This document shows positions 39,992 through 48,354 of a stretch of DNA of 64,000 nt, in pieces. Every line of letters starts with the position of its first letter. Positions within the stretch are counted from its first letter, which is position 1. The stretch is from Prauserella muralis. GTDB taxonomy: Bacteria; Actinomycetota; Actinomycetes; Mycobacteriales; Pseudonocardiaceae. The DNA lies in NCBI RefSeq assembly GCF_003202285.1, contig NZ_MASW01000002.1, forward strand, positions 496,001 through 560,000. The letters run 5' to 3'. Below the pieces are notes generated by a model. It saw only the letters and a program-made list of their open reading frames with translations. It did no database searches and had not been told where the DNA came from. The position numbers and the translations under genes were made by a program.

Positions 39992-41494
39992 ATGCCGCTG
40001 CTCGCGATGCGGGACATCGTCAAACTCTTCCCGGGCGTGCGCGCGCTCGACGGCGTTGACCTGGAGGTTCGTGAGGGCGAAGTGCACTGCCTGCTCGGCC
40101 AGAACGGTGCGGGCAAGTCCACATTGATCAAAACGCTCGCCGGGGCACACCAGCCCGACGGCGGCGAGATCGTGTGGCGCGGCGAGCCGGTGACGCTCCC
40201 GTCGCCGGTGGCGGCTCTGAAGCTTGGCATCGCCACGATGTACCAGGAGCTGGACCTGATCCCCTCGCTGTCGGTGGCGGAGAACATCTTCCTCGGCCAT
40301 GAGCGCGCGCGTTTCGGCTTCACCCGCCCTTCGTCGGCCCGCGCGGCCACCGCGAAGCTGCTGAGCAGGCTCGGACACGCCGAGATCTCGCCCCACACCG
40401 AGGTGGGAGAGCTCTCGGCGGCAGGACAGCAGCTCGTGTCGATGGCCAGGGCACTGGCCCACGACGCCAAGCTGATCGTCGCCGACGAGCCCACAGCCGC
40501 GCTCGCCAGCGACGAGGTGGACAACCTGTTCCGCATCATCGGCGAACTGACCGAGCAGGGCGTCGCCGTCGTCTACATCTCGCACCGGCTGGAGGAGATC
40601 CGCCGGATCGGCGACCGCGTCACCGTGATCAAGGACGGCCGCACGGTGGCGGCCAACCTGGACGCGCGCGAGGCCGCGACCTCCGACCTGGTGGACCTCA
40701 TGGCTGGCCGCAAGGTACAGACCGCCTTCCGCGAGGCAGGCGAGGGTGCCGTCGAGTTCGGCGACGTGCTGCTCGAGGTTCAGGGCCTGTCCAGGGAGGG
40801 CGAGTTCCGCGACATCAGCTTCACCGCGCGCGCCGGCGAGATCGTCGGGCTGGCCGGCCTCGTCGGCGCGGGCCGCAGCGAGGTGCTCGAGACCATCTTC
40901 GGCGCCCGCAAGGCCGACGCGGGCACCGTCAGCGTGGCCGGCAAGCAGATCCGTCCCGGCAGTGTGGCCGCCGCCGTCAAGGCCGGGGTCGGGCTCGCGC
41001 CCGAGGAGCGCAAGAGCCAGGCGCTGCTGCTGGACATGTCGGTGACCCACAACGTCACGCTCGCCAGCCTCGCCGAGTACAGCACCGCCGGGTTCTCCCA
41101 GCAGGGCCGCGAGTGGCGCGACGCCCACTCGACGCTGGAGAAGCTGGATCTGCGGCCCGCCGACCCCCGGCGCATCGTGCGCACGCTGTCGGGCGGCAAC
41201 CAGCAGAAGGCGGTCGTGGCGCGCTGGCTCGTCCACGGCTGCCGGGTGCTGCTGCTCGACGAGCCCACACGCGGCGTCGACGTCGGCGCACGCGCCGAGC
41301 TGTACCGCCTGATCCACGAGCTGGCCGCGAGCGGGGTGGCGATCGTGCTGGTCTCCAGCGAGATCCCCGAGGTCCTCGGGCTCTCCGACCGCGTGCTGGT
41401 GCTCCGGGACGGCGACCTGCTCGTGGACCGGCCCGCGGGCGAACTGACGGAGGCAGACGTGCTGGACATGGTCATGGAAGGAAGCGCGGCGTGA
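39992..41494 (+). CDS. Sugar ABC transporter ATP-binding protein (RbsA/MglA type)
   Basis: A 500-residue double ATPase for a carbohydrate importer. The first half has Walker A GQNGAGKST and a TADEPTAAL-like VADEPTAAL; the second half has degenerate GLVGAGRSE, signature LSGGNQQK and LLDEPTRGVDVGARAE, as in RbsA and MglA. ATG at 39992 has AGGAG six bases upstream; GTG at 39950 is less likely. It opens an operon with a permease and binding protein. Ribose, galactose or inositol-type substrates are usual for this family. Confidence 0.92.
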   Translation: MPLLAMRDIVKLFPGVRALDGVDLEVREGEVHCLLGQNGAGKSTLIKTLAGAHQPDGGEIVWRGEPVTLPSPVAALKLGIATMYQELDLIPSLSVAENIFLGHERARFGFTRPSSARAATAKLLSRLGHAEISPHTEVGELSAAGQQLVSMARALAHDAKLIVADEPTAALASDEVDNLFRIIGELTEQGVAVVYISHRLEEIRRIGDRVTVIKDGRTVAANLDAREAATSDLVDLMAGRKVQTAFREAGEGAVEFGDVLLEVQGLSREGEFRDISFTARAGEIVGLAGLVGAGRSEVLETIFGARKADAGTVSVAGKQIRPGSVAAAVKAGVGLAPEERKSQALLLDMSVTHNVTLASLAEYSTAGFSQQGREWRDAHSTLEKLDLRPADPRRIVRTLSGGNQQKAVVARWLVHGCRVLLLDEPTRGVDVGARAELYRLIHELAASGVAIVLVSSEIPEVLGLSDRVLVLRDGDLLVDRPAGELTEADVLDMVMEGSAA

Positions 41495-41531
41495 ACGTGT
41501 GCGCGACACCGCCGGAGAGAAGGAGTACGGC

Positions 41532-42581
41532 GTGACTAAGGCTCTCGACCGGTCACCGGTGCACTCGGGCGAGTCGGCCGGCGGGCGGCGTCGCGGGTTC
41601 GCCCTCGACGTGCGCATGCTCGGCCTCGCCGGTGTGCTGGTCCTGTTGTGCCTCATCGGGTTCATCACCAACCCCGACACATTCCTCACCGAGGCGAACA
41701 TCTCGACGATGCTGCGGCTGGCCGCCGCCATCGGCGTGGTGAGCGTCGGCATGACGTTCGTGATCATCGCGGGCGGGATCGACCTCTCGGTCGGCTCCAT
41801 CGTCGCGTTGTCGAGCGTCTGGATGACGACACTGGCCACCCAGTCCTACGGGCCGTTCGTCATGGTGCTCTGCGCCGTGCTCGTCGGCCTGGGCTGTGGC
41901 CTGGTCAACGGCTTCCTCGTCGCCTACGGCCGCGTGGTGCCGTTCATCATGACGCTGGCGATGATGGCCTCGGCCCGCGGTCTCGCCGAGCGGCTCAGCG
42001 GCAGGCAGACGCAGGTGGTGACCGAGACCGGGTTCACGGAGTTCTTCCGGGCCTCCGTCCTCGGCGTCCCCGTGCTGGTGATCATGCTCGCGCTGGCCTA
42101 CGTCATCGGCTGGGTGGTGCTCAACCGCACCACGTTCGGCCGCAGGACCTACGCGATCGGCGGCAACGCCGAGGCCGCGCGACTGTCCGGCATCAACGTC
42201 AAACTGCACACCGCACTCGTGTACGGCATCAGCGGCCTCTGCTGCGGTGTCGCCGCGATGATGGTCGTCGCCAGGACCACCTCCGGCGCCTCGACCAACG
42301 GCCTGTTCTACGAGCTGGACGCCATCGCCGCGGTCGTCATCGGCGGCACGCTGCTCTCCGGCGGGCGCGGCAGCATCATCGGCACGCTGATCGGTGTCCT
42401 CATCTTCACCGTGCTGAACAGCATCTTCACGCAGAACAACCTCGACACCGACATCCAGAACATCGCCAAGGGCGCGATCATCGTCGGCGCCGTGCTGCTG
42501 CAGCACACGGCCCGCCGCCGCAAGGGCAAACCTCGAGCTCCCTCCAGCAACCCCGAAACCGAACCCAGCAGGAGCCAGTGA
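41532..42581 (+). CDS. Sugar ABC transporter permease (RbsC type)
   Basis: A 349-residue inner-membrane permease with eight to ten helices. The conserved block GMTFVIIAGGIDLSVGSIVALSS and the cytoplasmic loop NRTTFGRRTYAIGGNAEAARLSGINVK are typical of BPD_transp_2 sugar permeases. GTG at 41532 has AAGGAG at the right distance. It overlaps the binding-protein gene by one base (TGATG). Confidence 0.92.
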   Translation: MTKALDRSPVHSGESAGGRRRGFALDVRMLGLAGVLVLLCLIGFITNPDTFLTEANISTMLRLAAAIGVVSVGMTFVIIAGGIDLSVGSIVALSSVWMTTLATQSYGPFVMVLCAVLVGLGCGLVNGFLVAYGRVVPFIMTLAMMASARGLAERLSGRQTQVVTETGFTEFFRASVLGVPVLVIMLALAYVIGWVVLNRTTFGRRTYAIGGNAEAARLSGINVKLHTALVYGISGLCCGVAAMMVVARTTSGASTNGLFYELDAIAAVVIGGTLLSGGRGSIIGTLIGVLIFTVLNSIFTQNNLDTDIQNIAKGAIIVGAVLLQHTARRRKGKPRAPSSNPETEPSRSQ

Positions 42582-43636
42582 TGACAAGAACCAACCTCGG
42601 CCGCCGTGGATTTCTCTTCGGCGCGGCAGGCCTCGGCGCCGGTGCCGTGCTCGTCGGCTGCACCTCGAACGAGCCGGAGGGGCAGAACAACCAGCAGCCC
42701 GTCGCCGGTGGCCAGGGCGCCAACTCGGAGCCCGGCAAGCAGGTGACCATCGGGTTCTCGGCACCGGCCGCCGACCACGGCTGGATGGCCGCCGTCACCA
42801 TCAACGCCAAGGCGATGGCCGAGCAGTTCTCCGACGTCACCCTCAACGCCACCGAGGGCACCAACGACGTCAACCAGCAGATCGCGCAGGTCGAGTCGCT
42901 CATCAACGGCGGCGTGGACGTGCTGGCGATCCTGCCCTTCGACGGCAAGGCGCTCACCCAGGTCGCCCGGCAGGCGATGGACGACGGCATCCCGGTGGTC
43001 AACGTGGACCGGGTTTTCGACACGCCGCTGGCCTACCGCTGCTGGATCGGCGGCGACAACTACCGCATGGGCGTCAACGCGGGCAACTACATCGCCGAGG
43101 AGCTCAAGCGGCAGAACAAGAACAACCCGGTGATCGGCGAGGTCGCGGGCATCGACTCGCTGCCGCTGACCCAGGAGCGCAGCCAGGGCTTCAAGGACGC
43201 GCTGCAGCGCCACGGCTTCAGGGTCGGCCCGAGGGTGGCTGCCGAGTTCACCCCGGAGTCGGGTGAGCGGCAGACCGCCAACCTGCTGCAGGGCGCCCAG
43301 AAGCTGGACGCACTGTGGAACCACGACGACGACCAGGGCATCGGCGTGGTCGCGGCCATCGAGAACTCCGGCCGCAGCGACTTCTTCGTCGTCGGCGGCG
43401 CGGGCTCGCGCAACATGATGGAGCTCATCAAGGCCGACTCCGGCCCGGTGAAGGCGACCGTCCTCTACAGCCCGTCGATGGCCTCGTCGGCCATCGCGAT
43501 GGCGCGGCTGCTCGGCCAGAACAAGGGCCTCGAGGATCTCGCCGAGCACGAGATCCCTGCCGAGCTCACGACCTACTCCGCCGTCGTGACCAAGGAGAAC
43601 GTGGACAACTACATGGATGTCGGGTTCGACTCGTGA
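42581..43636 (+). CDS. Sugar-binding lipoprotein of the ABC transporter
   Basis: A 351-residue periplasmic-binding-protein-type lipoprotein. The N-terminus carries twin arginines and a lipobox, GRRGFLFG ... AVLVGC with C27 as lipidation site, so it is probably a Tat-exported lipoprotein. The mature part resembles RbsB-type proteins: VTIGFSAPAADHGWMAAVTINAKAMAE, SLINGGVDVLAILPFDGKALTQVARQAMDDGIPVVNVDR. ATG follows AGGAG. The downstream oxidoreductase overlaps by four bases. Confidence 0.92.
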   Translation: MTRTNLGRRGFLFGAAGLGAGAVLVGCTSNEPEGQNNQQPVAGGQGANSEPGKQVTIGFSAPAADHGWMAAVTINAKAMAEQFSDVTLNATEGTNDVNQQIAQVESLINGGVDVLAILPFDGKALTQVARQAMDDGIPVVNVDRVFDTPLAYRCWIGGDNYRMGVNAGNYIAEELKRQNKNNPVIGEVAGIDSLPLTQERSQGFKDALQRHGFRVGPRVAAEFTPESGERQTANLLQGAQKLDALWNHDDDQGIGVVAAIENSGRSDFFVVGGAGSRNMMELIKADSGPVKATVLYSPSMASSAIAMARLLGQNKGLEDLAEHEIPAELTTYSAVVTKENVDNYMDVGFDS

Positions 43637-44805
43637 CCGAAGGCACTACGAACGACGCCGGGGGAAGCACGATCGGCGTGGCCATGGTGGGCCACGCCTT
43701 CATGGGGGCGGTGCACTCGCAGGCGTGGCGCACCGTGCACCGGTTCTTCGACGTCCCGCTGGCGCCCCGCATGGTGGCGCTGGCCGGGCGCGATGAGCGC
43801 CGGACGAAGGAGGCGGCCGACCGGTACGGATGGGCGTCGGTGGAGACCGACTGGCGGGCACTGCTCGAGCGCGACGATGTCGACCTGATCGACATCTGCA
43901 CGCCCGGCGACACGCACGCGGAGATCGGGATCGCCGCGCTGGAGGCCGGAAAGCACGTGCTGTGTGAGAAACCGCTCGCCAACACGGTCGACGAGGCCGA
44001 GCGCATGGCCGAGGCGGCGGAGAAGGCGCGGGCGCGTGGCGTGCACTCGATGGTGGCGTTCAACTACCGCCGGGTGCCCGCCCTCTCACTGGCCAGGCGG
44101 CTGGTCGCGGAGGGCCGGATCGGCGAGGTCCGGCACGTGCGCGCGATGTACCTGCAGGACTGGCTTTCCGACGCGGAGGCGCCAATGACCTGGCGGCTGC
44201 GCAAGGACAAGGCCGGCTCGGGCGCGCTCGGCGACATCGGCGCGCACATCGTCGACGCCACCCAGTTCGTCACGGGCGAGCCGCTCACCGGCGTCTCCGG
44301 GCTCACGCACACCTTCGTGCCGCGCCGTCCCGGCAGCGACGGCACGCACGAGGACGTGACCGTGGACGACTGCGCGGTGTTCACCGGGCGGTTCGCCTCC
44401 GGCGCGGTGGCGGTGTTCGAGGCGACCCGCTACGCACTCGGCAGGAAGAACGCGATGCGCTTCGAGATCAACGGGTCCCGGGGCAGTCTCGCGTTCGACT
44501 TCGAGGCGATGAACGACCTGTGGTTCTACGACGGCGACGAGCCCGGCGCCACCGCCGGGTTCCGCAGGATCGTCGTCACCGAGCCCGACCATCCCTACGT
44601 CGAGGCGTGGTGGCCACCCGGCCACGGGCTCGGCTACGAACACACCTTCACCCACGAGATCGCCGACCTGCTGACGGCGATCGGCACGAACACCGCACCC
44701 GAACCGAGTTTCGCCGACGGCCTTCGCGTTCAGCGAGTGCTGGCGGCGGTGGAAGACAGCGCGGCCGAAGGGGCGCGCTGGATGCAGGTGGACAGCGCTA
44801 CCTGA
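43633..44805 (+). CDS. Gfo/Idh/MocA-family oxidoreductase
   Basis: A 390-residue NAD(P)-dependent sugar or cyclitol dehydrogenase. Family features are the N-terminal GVAMVGHAFMGAVHSQAW, ICTPGDTHAEIGIAALEAGKHVLCEKPLA with the EKP lysine, and GSGALGDIGAHIVDATQFVTGEPL with the histidine and aspartate of the active site. GTG at 43633 overlaps the binding-protein stop. Its place behind a sugar importer suggests it oxidises the imported sugar or inositol, often at C3 in relatives. Confidence 0.9.
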   Translation: MTEGTTNDAGGSTIGVAMVGHAFMGAVHSQAWRTVHRFFDVPLAPRMVALAGRDERRTKEAADRYGWASVETDWRALLERDDVDLIDICTPGDTHAEIGIAALEAGKHVLCEKPLANTVDEAERMAEAAEKARARGVHSMVAFNYRRVPALSLARRLVAEGRIGEVRHVRAMYLQDWLSDAEAPMTWRLRKDKAGSGALGDIGAHIVDATQFVTGEPLTGVSGLTHTFVPRRPGSDGTHEDVTVDDCAVFTGRFASGAVAVFEATRYALGRKNAMRFEINGSRGSLAFDFEAMNDLWFYDGDEPGATAGFRRIVVTEPDHPYVEAWWPPGHGLGYEHTFTHEIADLLTAIGTNTAPEPSFADGLRVQRVLAAVEDSAAEGARWMQVDSAT

Positions 44806-44839
44806 GTCCCCACCCCACCGGACAAGGAGAAAGGTACAA

Positions 44840-46249
44840 GTGCGACGAAGCAGCAGTACCAGCACCCGCAGCAGATCTCCTCGCAACCGATGGCGGTTCG
44901 GAGCCGCCGTACTCGCACTGTGCACCGGCTTCGGCGGCGCGGTCACCGCCACCGCCGCCGAAGCCACACAGGATCAGACAAGCGCCGAAACTCCCAGCGT
45001 CCTGGTGTTCTCCAAGACCGCGGGCTACCGGCACGGCTCGATCCCCACCGGAATCGCCGCGATCCACGAACTGGGGGCCGCCCACAACTTCACCGTTGAG
45101 GCGACCGAAGACGCCGCGGCGTTCACCGACGACAACCTGTCCCGCTTCGACGCGGTCATCTGGCTGTCCACGACCGGGGACGTGCTCAACGACGCGCAGC
45201 AGGCCGCCTTCGAGCGTTACGTCGGCGGGGGCGGCGGCTACGTGGGCGTGCACGCGGCATCCGACACCGAGTACGACTGGCCGTGGTACGGCGACCTCGT
45301 CGGCGCCTACTTCGACTCCCACCCGCACATCCAGGAAGCGACGGTCCACGTCGAGGACGGGCAGCATCCGTCCACAGCGCACCTTCCGGACCAGTGGACG
45401 CGCACCGACGAGTGGTACAACTTCCGGGACAACCCGCGCCAGGACGTGCACGTGCTCGCGTCGCTGGACGAGGGAAGCTACGACGTGGGCGCCGGTGCCA
45501 TGGGCGACCATCCCATCGCGTGGTGCCACGAGAACAGCGGCGGCCGTGCCTGGTACACCGGCGGCGGGCACACCGCGGAGTCCTACGCCGAGCCGGAGTT
45601 CCGCCAGCACCTCGCGGGCGGCATTCTCTACGCCGCGGGCGAGGTCGCGGGCGACTGCTCGACACCGGTCCCGTGCGAGGCCGCCGAGCCTGCCAAGGGT
45701 TACCGGATGTTGTTCGACGGCACCCAGCGGAGCCTGGAGCGGTGGAACCAGGCGGGCCCGGGCTCGTTCGCGCTGCAGCGGGACTGCTCCATCCGCTCGG
45801 TCGGTGGCATGGGGTTGTTCTGGTTCGGCAAGGAGTTCAGCGCCTACAGCCTCAAGCTGGACTGGAAGATGTCCGGGGACGACAACTCCGGTGTGTTCGT
45901 CGGGTTCCCCGACCCCGGCGACGATCCGTGGGTCGCGGTGAACCGGGGCTACGAGATCCAGATCGACGCCACGGACGCGCCGGAGAAGACCACCGGAGCG
46001 ATCTATGACTTCCAGTCGGCCGACATCGCGGCCCGCGACGCCGCGCTCAACCCGCCCGGCGAGTGGAACTCGTACGAGATCGTGGTGCGCGGCCAGAAGA
46101 TCAAGGTCTTCCTGAACGGCACGCAGATCAACGAGTTCCACAACACCGACCCCAATCGGAACCTCAAGGACGGGTTCGTGGGTATCCAGAACCACGGTGA
46201 CAGCGACGACGTGTCGTTCCGCAACATCCAGATCAAGGAGCTGCGGTGA
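44840..46249 (+). CDS. Secreted ThuA-like domain fused to DUF1080 (keto-glycoside hydrolase-like)
   Basis: A 469-residue exported protein. A basic N-terminus and hydrophobic core to about residue 40 form a signal peptide. Residues about 53-265 are a ThuA-like amidotransferase-fold domain (VLVFSKTAGYRHGSIPTGI, GGGGYVGVHAASDTEYDWPWYG), and about 285-469 a DUF1080 beta-sandwich (YRMLFDGTQRSLERWN ... GYEIQIDATDAPEKTTGAIYDF). DUF1080 proteins include 3-keto-disaccharide hydrolases. GTG follows AAGGAGAAAGG. It ends the transporter operon, before a strong hairpin. Likely acts on glycosides outside the cell. Confidence 0.87.
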   Translation: MRRSSSTSTRSRSPRNRWRFGAAVLALCTGFGGAVTATAAEATQDQTSAETPSVLVFSKTAGYRHGSIPTGIAAIHELGAAHNFTVEATEDAAAFTDDNLSRFDAVIWLSTTGDVLNDAQQAAFERYVGGGGGYVGVHAASDTEYDWPWYGDLVGAYFDSHPHIQEATVHVEDGQHPSTAHLPDQWTRTDEWYNFRDNPRQDVHVLASLDEGSYDVGAGAMGDHPIAWCHENSGGRAWYTGGGHTAESYAEPEFRQHLAGGILYAAGEVAGDCSTPVPCEAAEPAKGYRMLFDGTQRSLERWNQAGPGSFALQRDCSIRSVGGMGLFWFGKEFSAYSLKLDWKMSGDDNSGVFVGFPDPGDDPWVAVNRGYEIQIDATDAPEKTTGAIYDFQSADIAARDAALNPPGEWNSYEIVVRGQKIKVFLNGTQINEFHNTDPNRNLKDGFVGIQNHGDSDDVSFRNIQIKELR

Positions 46250-46277
46250 CCGCGTCGGGCGGCTGCCAGTGACCTTG

Positions 46278-46316
46278 CGGGCGGGTGCCCCGGACCGGTT
46301 CCGGGGCACCCGCCCG
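46278..46316 (+). terminator. Perfect 17-bp hairpin between transporter operon and Ebo operon
   Basis: CGGGCGGGTGCCCCGGA (46278-46294) pairs completely with 46300-46316 around a five-base loop. It begins 29 bases after the stop of the ThuA-DUF1080 gene. A few T residues follow but no clean T-run. Only 38 bases separate it from the next gene, and no clear promoter is visible there, so it may act as a partial terminator with read-through. Confidence 0.75.
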
Positions 46317-46354
46317 GGAGTCGCGATTGTTCTCCGGCACGGAAGGTGAGGCGA

Positions 46355-47503
46355 ATGTCTTCGATAGGGTTGTGGCTGGTCGGCGCGCGCGGGTCGGTCG
46401 CCACGACGGCGATCACCGGCCTGCTCGCGCTGCGGGCCAGGGTGATCGAGCCGACGGGCTGCGTCAGCGCGCTGCCCCGGTTCTCCGGCGCGGCGCTTCC
46501 CGACTGGGACTCGTTCCGCATCGGCGGGCACGACATCGCCGACCTCGCGCTGGACAAGCGGGCCGAGCTGCTCACCGAGGCCGGTGTGATCCCGCACCGG
46601 GTCTTCGAGGCGGTCCGCTCCGGACTGTCCTCCGTGGACTCCGAGATCCGCCCCGGCTACCATCCGGCCACCCACTCGGGCTCCCAGGCCGACGCCGCAC
46701 GACGGCTCGCCGACGACATCGGCGACTTCGCCGCCCGGCACGAGCTGGAGCAGGTCGTGGTGGTGAACGTGTCGTCCACCGAGCCGGTGTTCCCCTCGCT
46801 GCCCGAGCACGCCACGCTCAAGGCGCTGGAGGCGGCGATGGCGGTGCCCGGCCGCACCGTGCTGCCGCCGAGTTCGGTGTCCGCCTACGCGGCGCTGCGG
46901 GCCGGATGTCCCTTTGTCGACTTCACGCCGTCCACGGGTATCCGGCTGCCCGCGCTGGAGGATCTTGCCGCCGGGCAGAAGCTGCCCTACGCCGGGTCGG
47001 ACGGCAAGACGGGGGAGACCCTCGTGCGCAGCACCCTCGCGCCGATGTTCACGACGCGGGCACTGACCGTGCGCTCCTGGGCGGGCACCAACCTGCTCGG
47101 TGGCGGGGACGGGCTCACCCTCGCCGACGCCGAGCACGCGGGCAGCAAGCTCGCGTCGAAGGGGCGCGGGCTGGCGTCGCTGCTCGGCGGTGAGGTGACC
47201 GCGCCCCTGCACATCGACAACGTGCCCGACCTCGGTGAGCAGAAGATCGCCTGGGACCACGTGTCCTTCGAGGGCTTCCTCGGCGCGCGGATGAGCCTGC
47301 AGTTCACCTGGACCGGCTACGACTCCGCGCTGGCCGCGCCGCTCGTGCTGGACCTGGCCCGGTTCACCGCCGCCGCGCACGCGGCGGGCTCCGTGGGGCC
47401 GCTGCCGGCGCTCGCGTTCTTCTTCAAGGACCCGATCGGCACGGCCGAGCATCGCCTCGCCGAGCAGTTCGCCGCGCTCACCGACTGGGCGGAGAGCCTG
47501 TGA
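46355..47503 (+). CDS. Myo-inositol-1-phosphate synthase-like cyclase, first gene of Ebo operon
   Basis: A 382-residue NAD-dependent sugar-phosphate cyclase homologue. N-terminal nucleotide motif GLWLVGARGSVATTAITGL; inositol-phosphate-synthase segments VNVSSTEPVF, PSSVSAYAALRAGCPFVDFTPS, YAGSDGKTGETLVRSTLAPMF, NLLGGGDGLTLADAEHAGSK and DHVSFEGFLGARMSLQFTWTGYDSALAAPLVLDL. ATG at 46355 follows AAGGTGAGG. The four-base overlap with eboC couples the two. It may make a cyclitol phosphate used by the prenyltransferase; whether the product is inositol phosphate is not shown. It is unlike the housekeeping actinobacterial Ino1 N-terminus. Confidence 0.85.
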   Translation: MSSIGLWLVGARGSVATTAITGLLALRARVIEPTGCVSALPRFSGAALPDWDSFRIGGHDIADLALDKRAELLTEAGVIPHRVFEAVRSGLSSVDSEIRPGYHPATHSGSQADAARRLADDIGDFAARHELEQVVVVNVSSTEPVFPSLPEHATLKALEAAMAVPGRTVLPPSSVSAYAALRAGCPFVDFTPSTGIRLPALEDLAAGQKLPYAGSDGKTGETLVRSTLAPMFTTRALTVRSWAGTNLLGGGDGLTLADAEHAGSKLASKGRGLASLLGGEVTAPLHIDNVPDLGEQKIAWDHVSFEGFLGARMSLQFTWTGYDSALAAPLVLDLARFTAAAHAAGSVGPLPALAFFFKDPIGTAEHRLAEQFAALTDWAESL

Positions 47504-48354
47504 ACACAGCGTATGTCCAGCTCGTGCGGGCACCGGCGGCGCTGACGGTGCTCGGCGACACGGTGGCGGGCGCGGCGGCGGCGGGGGAGCCGCTGCGGGG
47601 GCGGCGCTGGGCCCTTCCGCTGGCGTCGGCGTCGCTGTACTGGGCGGGCATGGCCCTCAACGACTGGTCCGACCGGGAGCTCGACGCCGTCGAACGGCCC
47701 GAGCGCCCGATTCCCTCCGGCCGGGTGAGTGCGGGCGCGGCCCTGGCCACTGGGGGTGTGCTGACCGCCGCCGGACTCGGACTGGCCGGGTTCGGCGGCG
47801 GGCAGCGCGCGGCCCGCACCGCCGCGCTGCTCGCGGGCGCGGTCTGGGCCTACGACACGACGCTCAAGGGCACGGCGGCCGGGCCGCTCGGCATGGCCGC
47901 GTGCCGGGCACTGGACGTGCTGATGGGTGCGCGTGGCCGGTGGCGTGCCGCGGCTGGGGCCGCGGTGGCGCTGGGCGTGCACACCCTGGGCGTGACGGCT
48001 CTCTCCGGGGGCGAGGTACACGGCGGGTCCCCGGCCACGGCGAAGGCCGCGCTGGCCGGGACCGCCGTGTCCGCTTCCGTCGCGCTCGCCGGGCGCGGCG
48101 GGAGCCGGGCCCAGCGGCTCGCCGCGCTCGCGTTCGGTGCCGGGTACGCCGCGACGGTGGGCCGGGCGCAGTACGGCGCCGTTGGCGCGCCGTCGGCCGC
48201 GCGGATCAGGGCCGCCACCGCCGCGGGCATCCACGGCATGGTGCCGCTGCAGGCGTCGCTGGCGGCGCGGCACGGCGCCGTGCGCACCGCCGCCGTGCTG
48301 GCCGGGGCACTGCCGCTGGCGCGTCGGCTGGCGAGGAAGGTGAGCCCGACATGA
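47500..48354 (+). CDS. eboC: UbiA-like prenyltransferase, EboC type
   Basis: A 284-residue membrane protein with seven to nine helices. The first aspartate motif NDWSDRELDAVERPERPIPSG and the second YDTTLKGTAAGPLGMAACRALDVLMG match the SCO6762/EboC branch of UbiA enzymes, which attach prenyl chains to an acceptor. GTG overlaps the cyclase stop; its own stop overlaps the next ATG. The acceptor is unknown; the upstream cyclase suggests a cyclitol. Confidence 0.87.
   Translation: MNTAYVQLVRAPAALTVLGDTVAGAAAAGEPLRGRRWALPLASASLYWAGMALNDWSDRELDAVERPERPIPSGRVSAGAALATGGVLTAAGLGLAGFGGGQRAARTAALLAGAVWAYDTTLKGTAAGPLGMAACRALDVLMGARGRWRAAAGAAVALGVHTLGVTALSGGEVHGGSPATAKAALAGTAVSASVALAGRGGSRAQRLAALAFGAGYAATVGRAQYGAVGAPSAARIRAATAAGIHGMVPLQASLAARHGAVRTAAVLAGALPLARRLARKVSPT

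Noticed and set aside
44798-47533. 911-codon minus-strand frame opposite the ThuA-DUF1080 and cyclase genes
   Set aside because: Crosses two well-supported genes and the hairpin; composition typical of an antisense frame.
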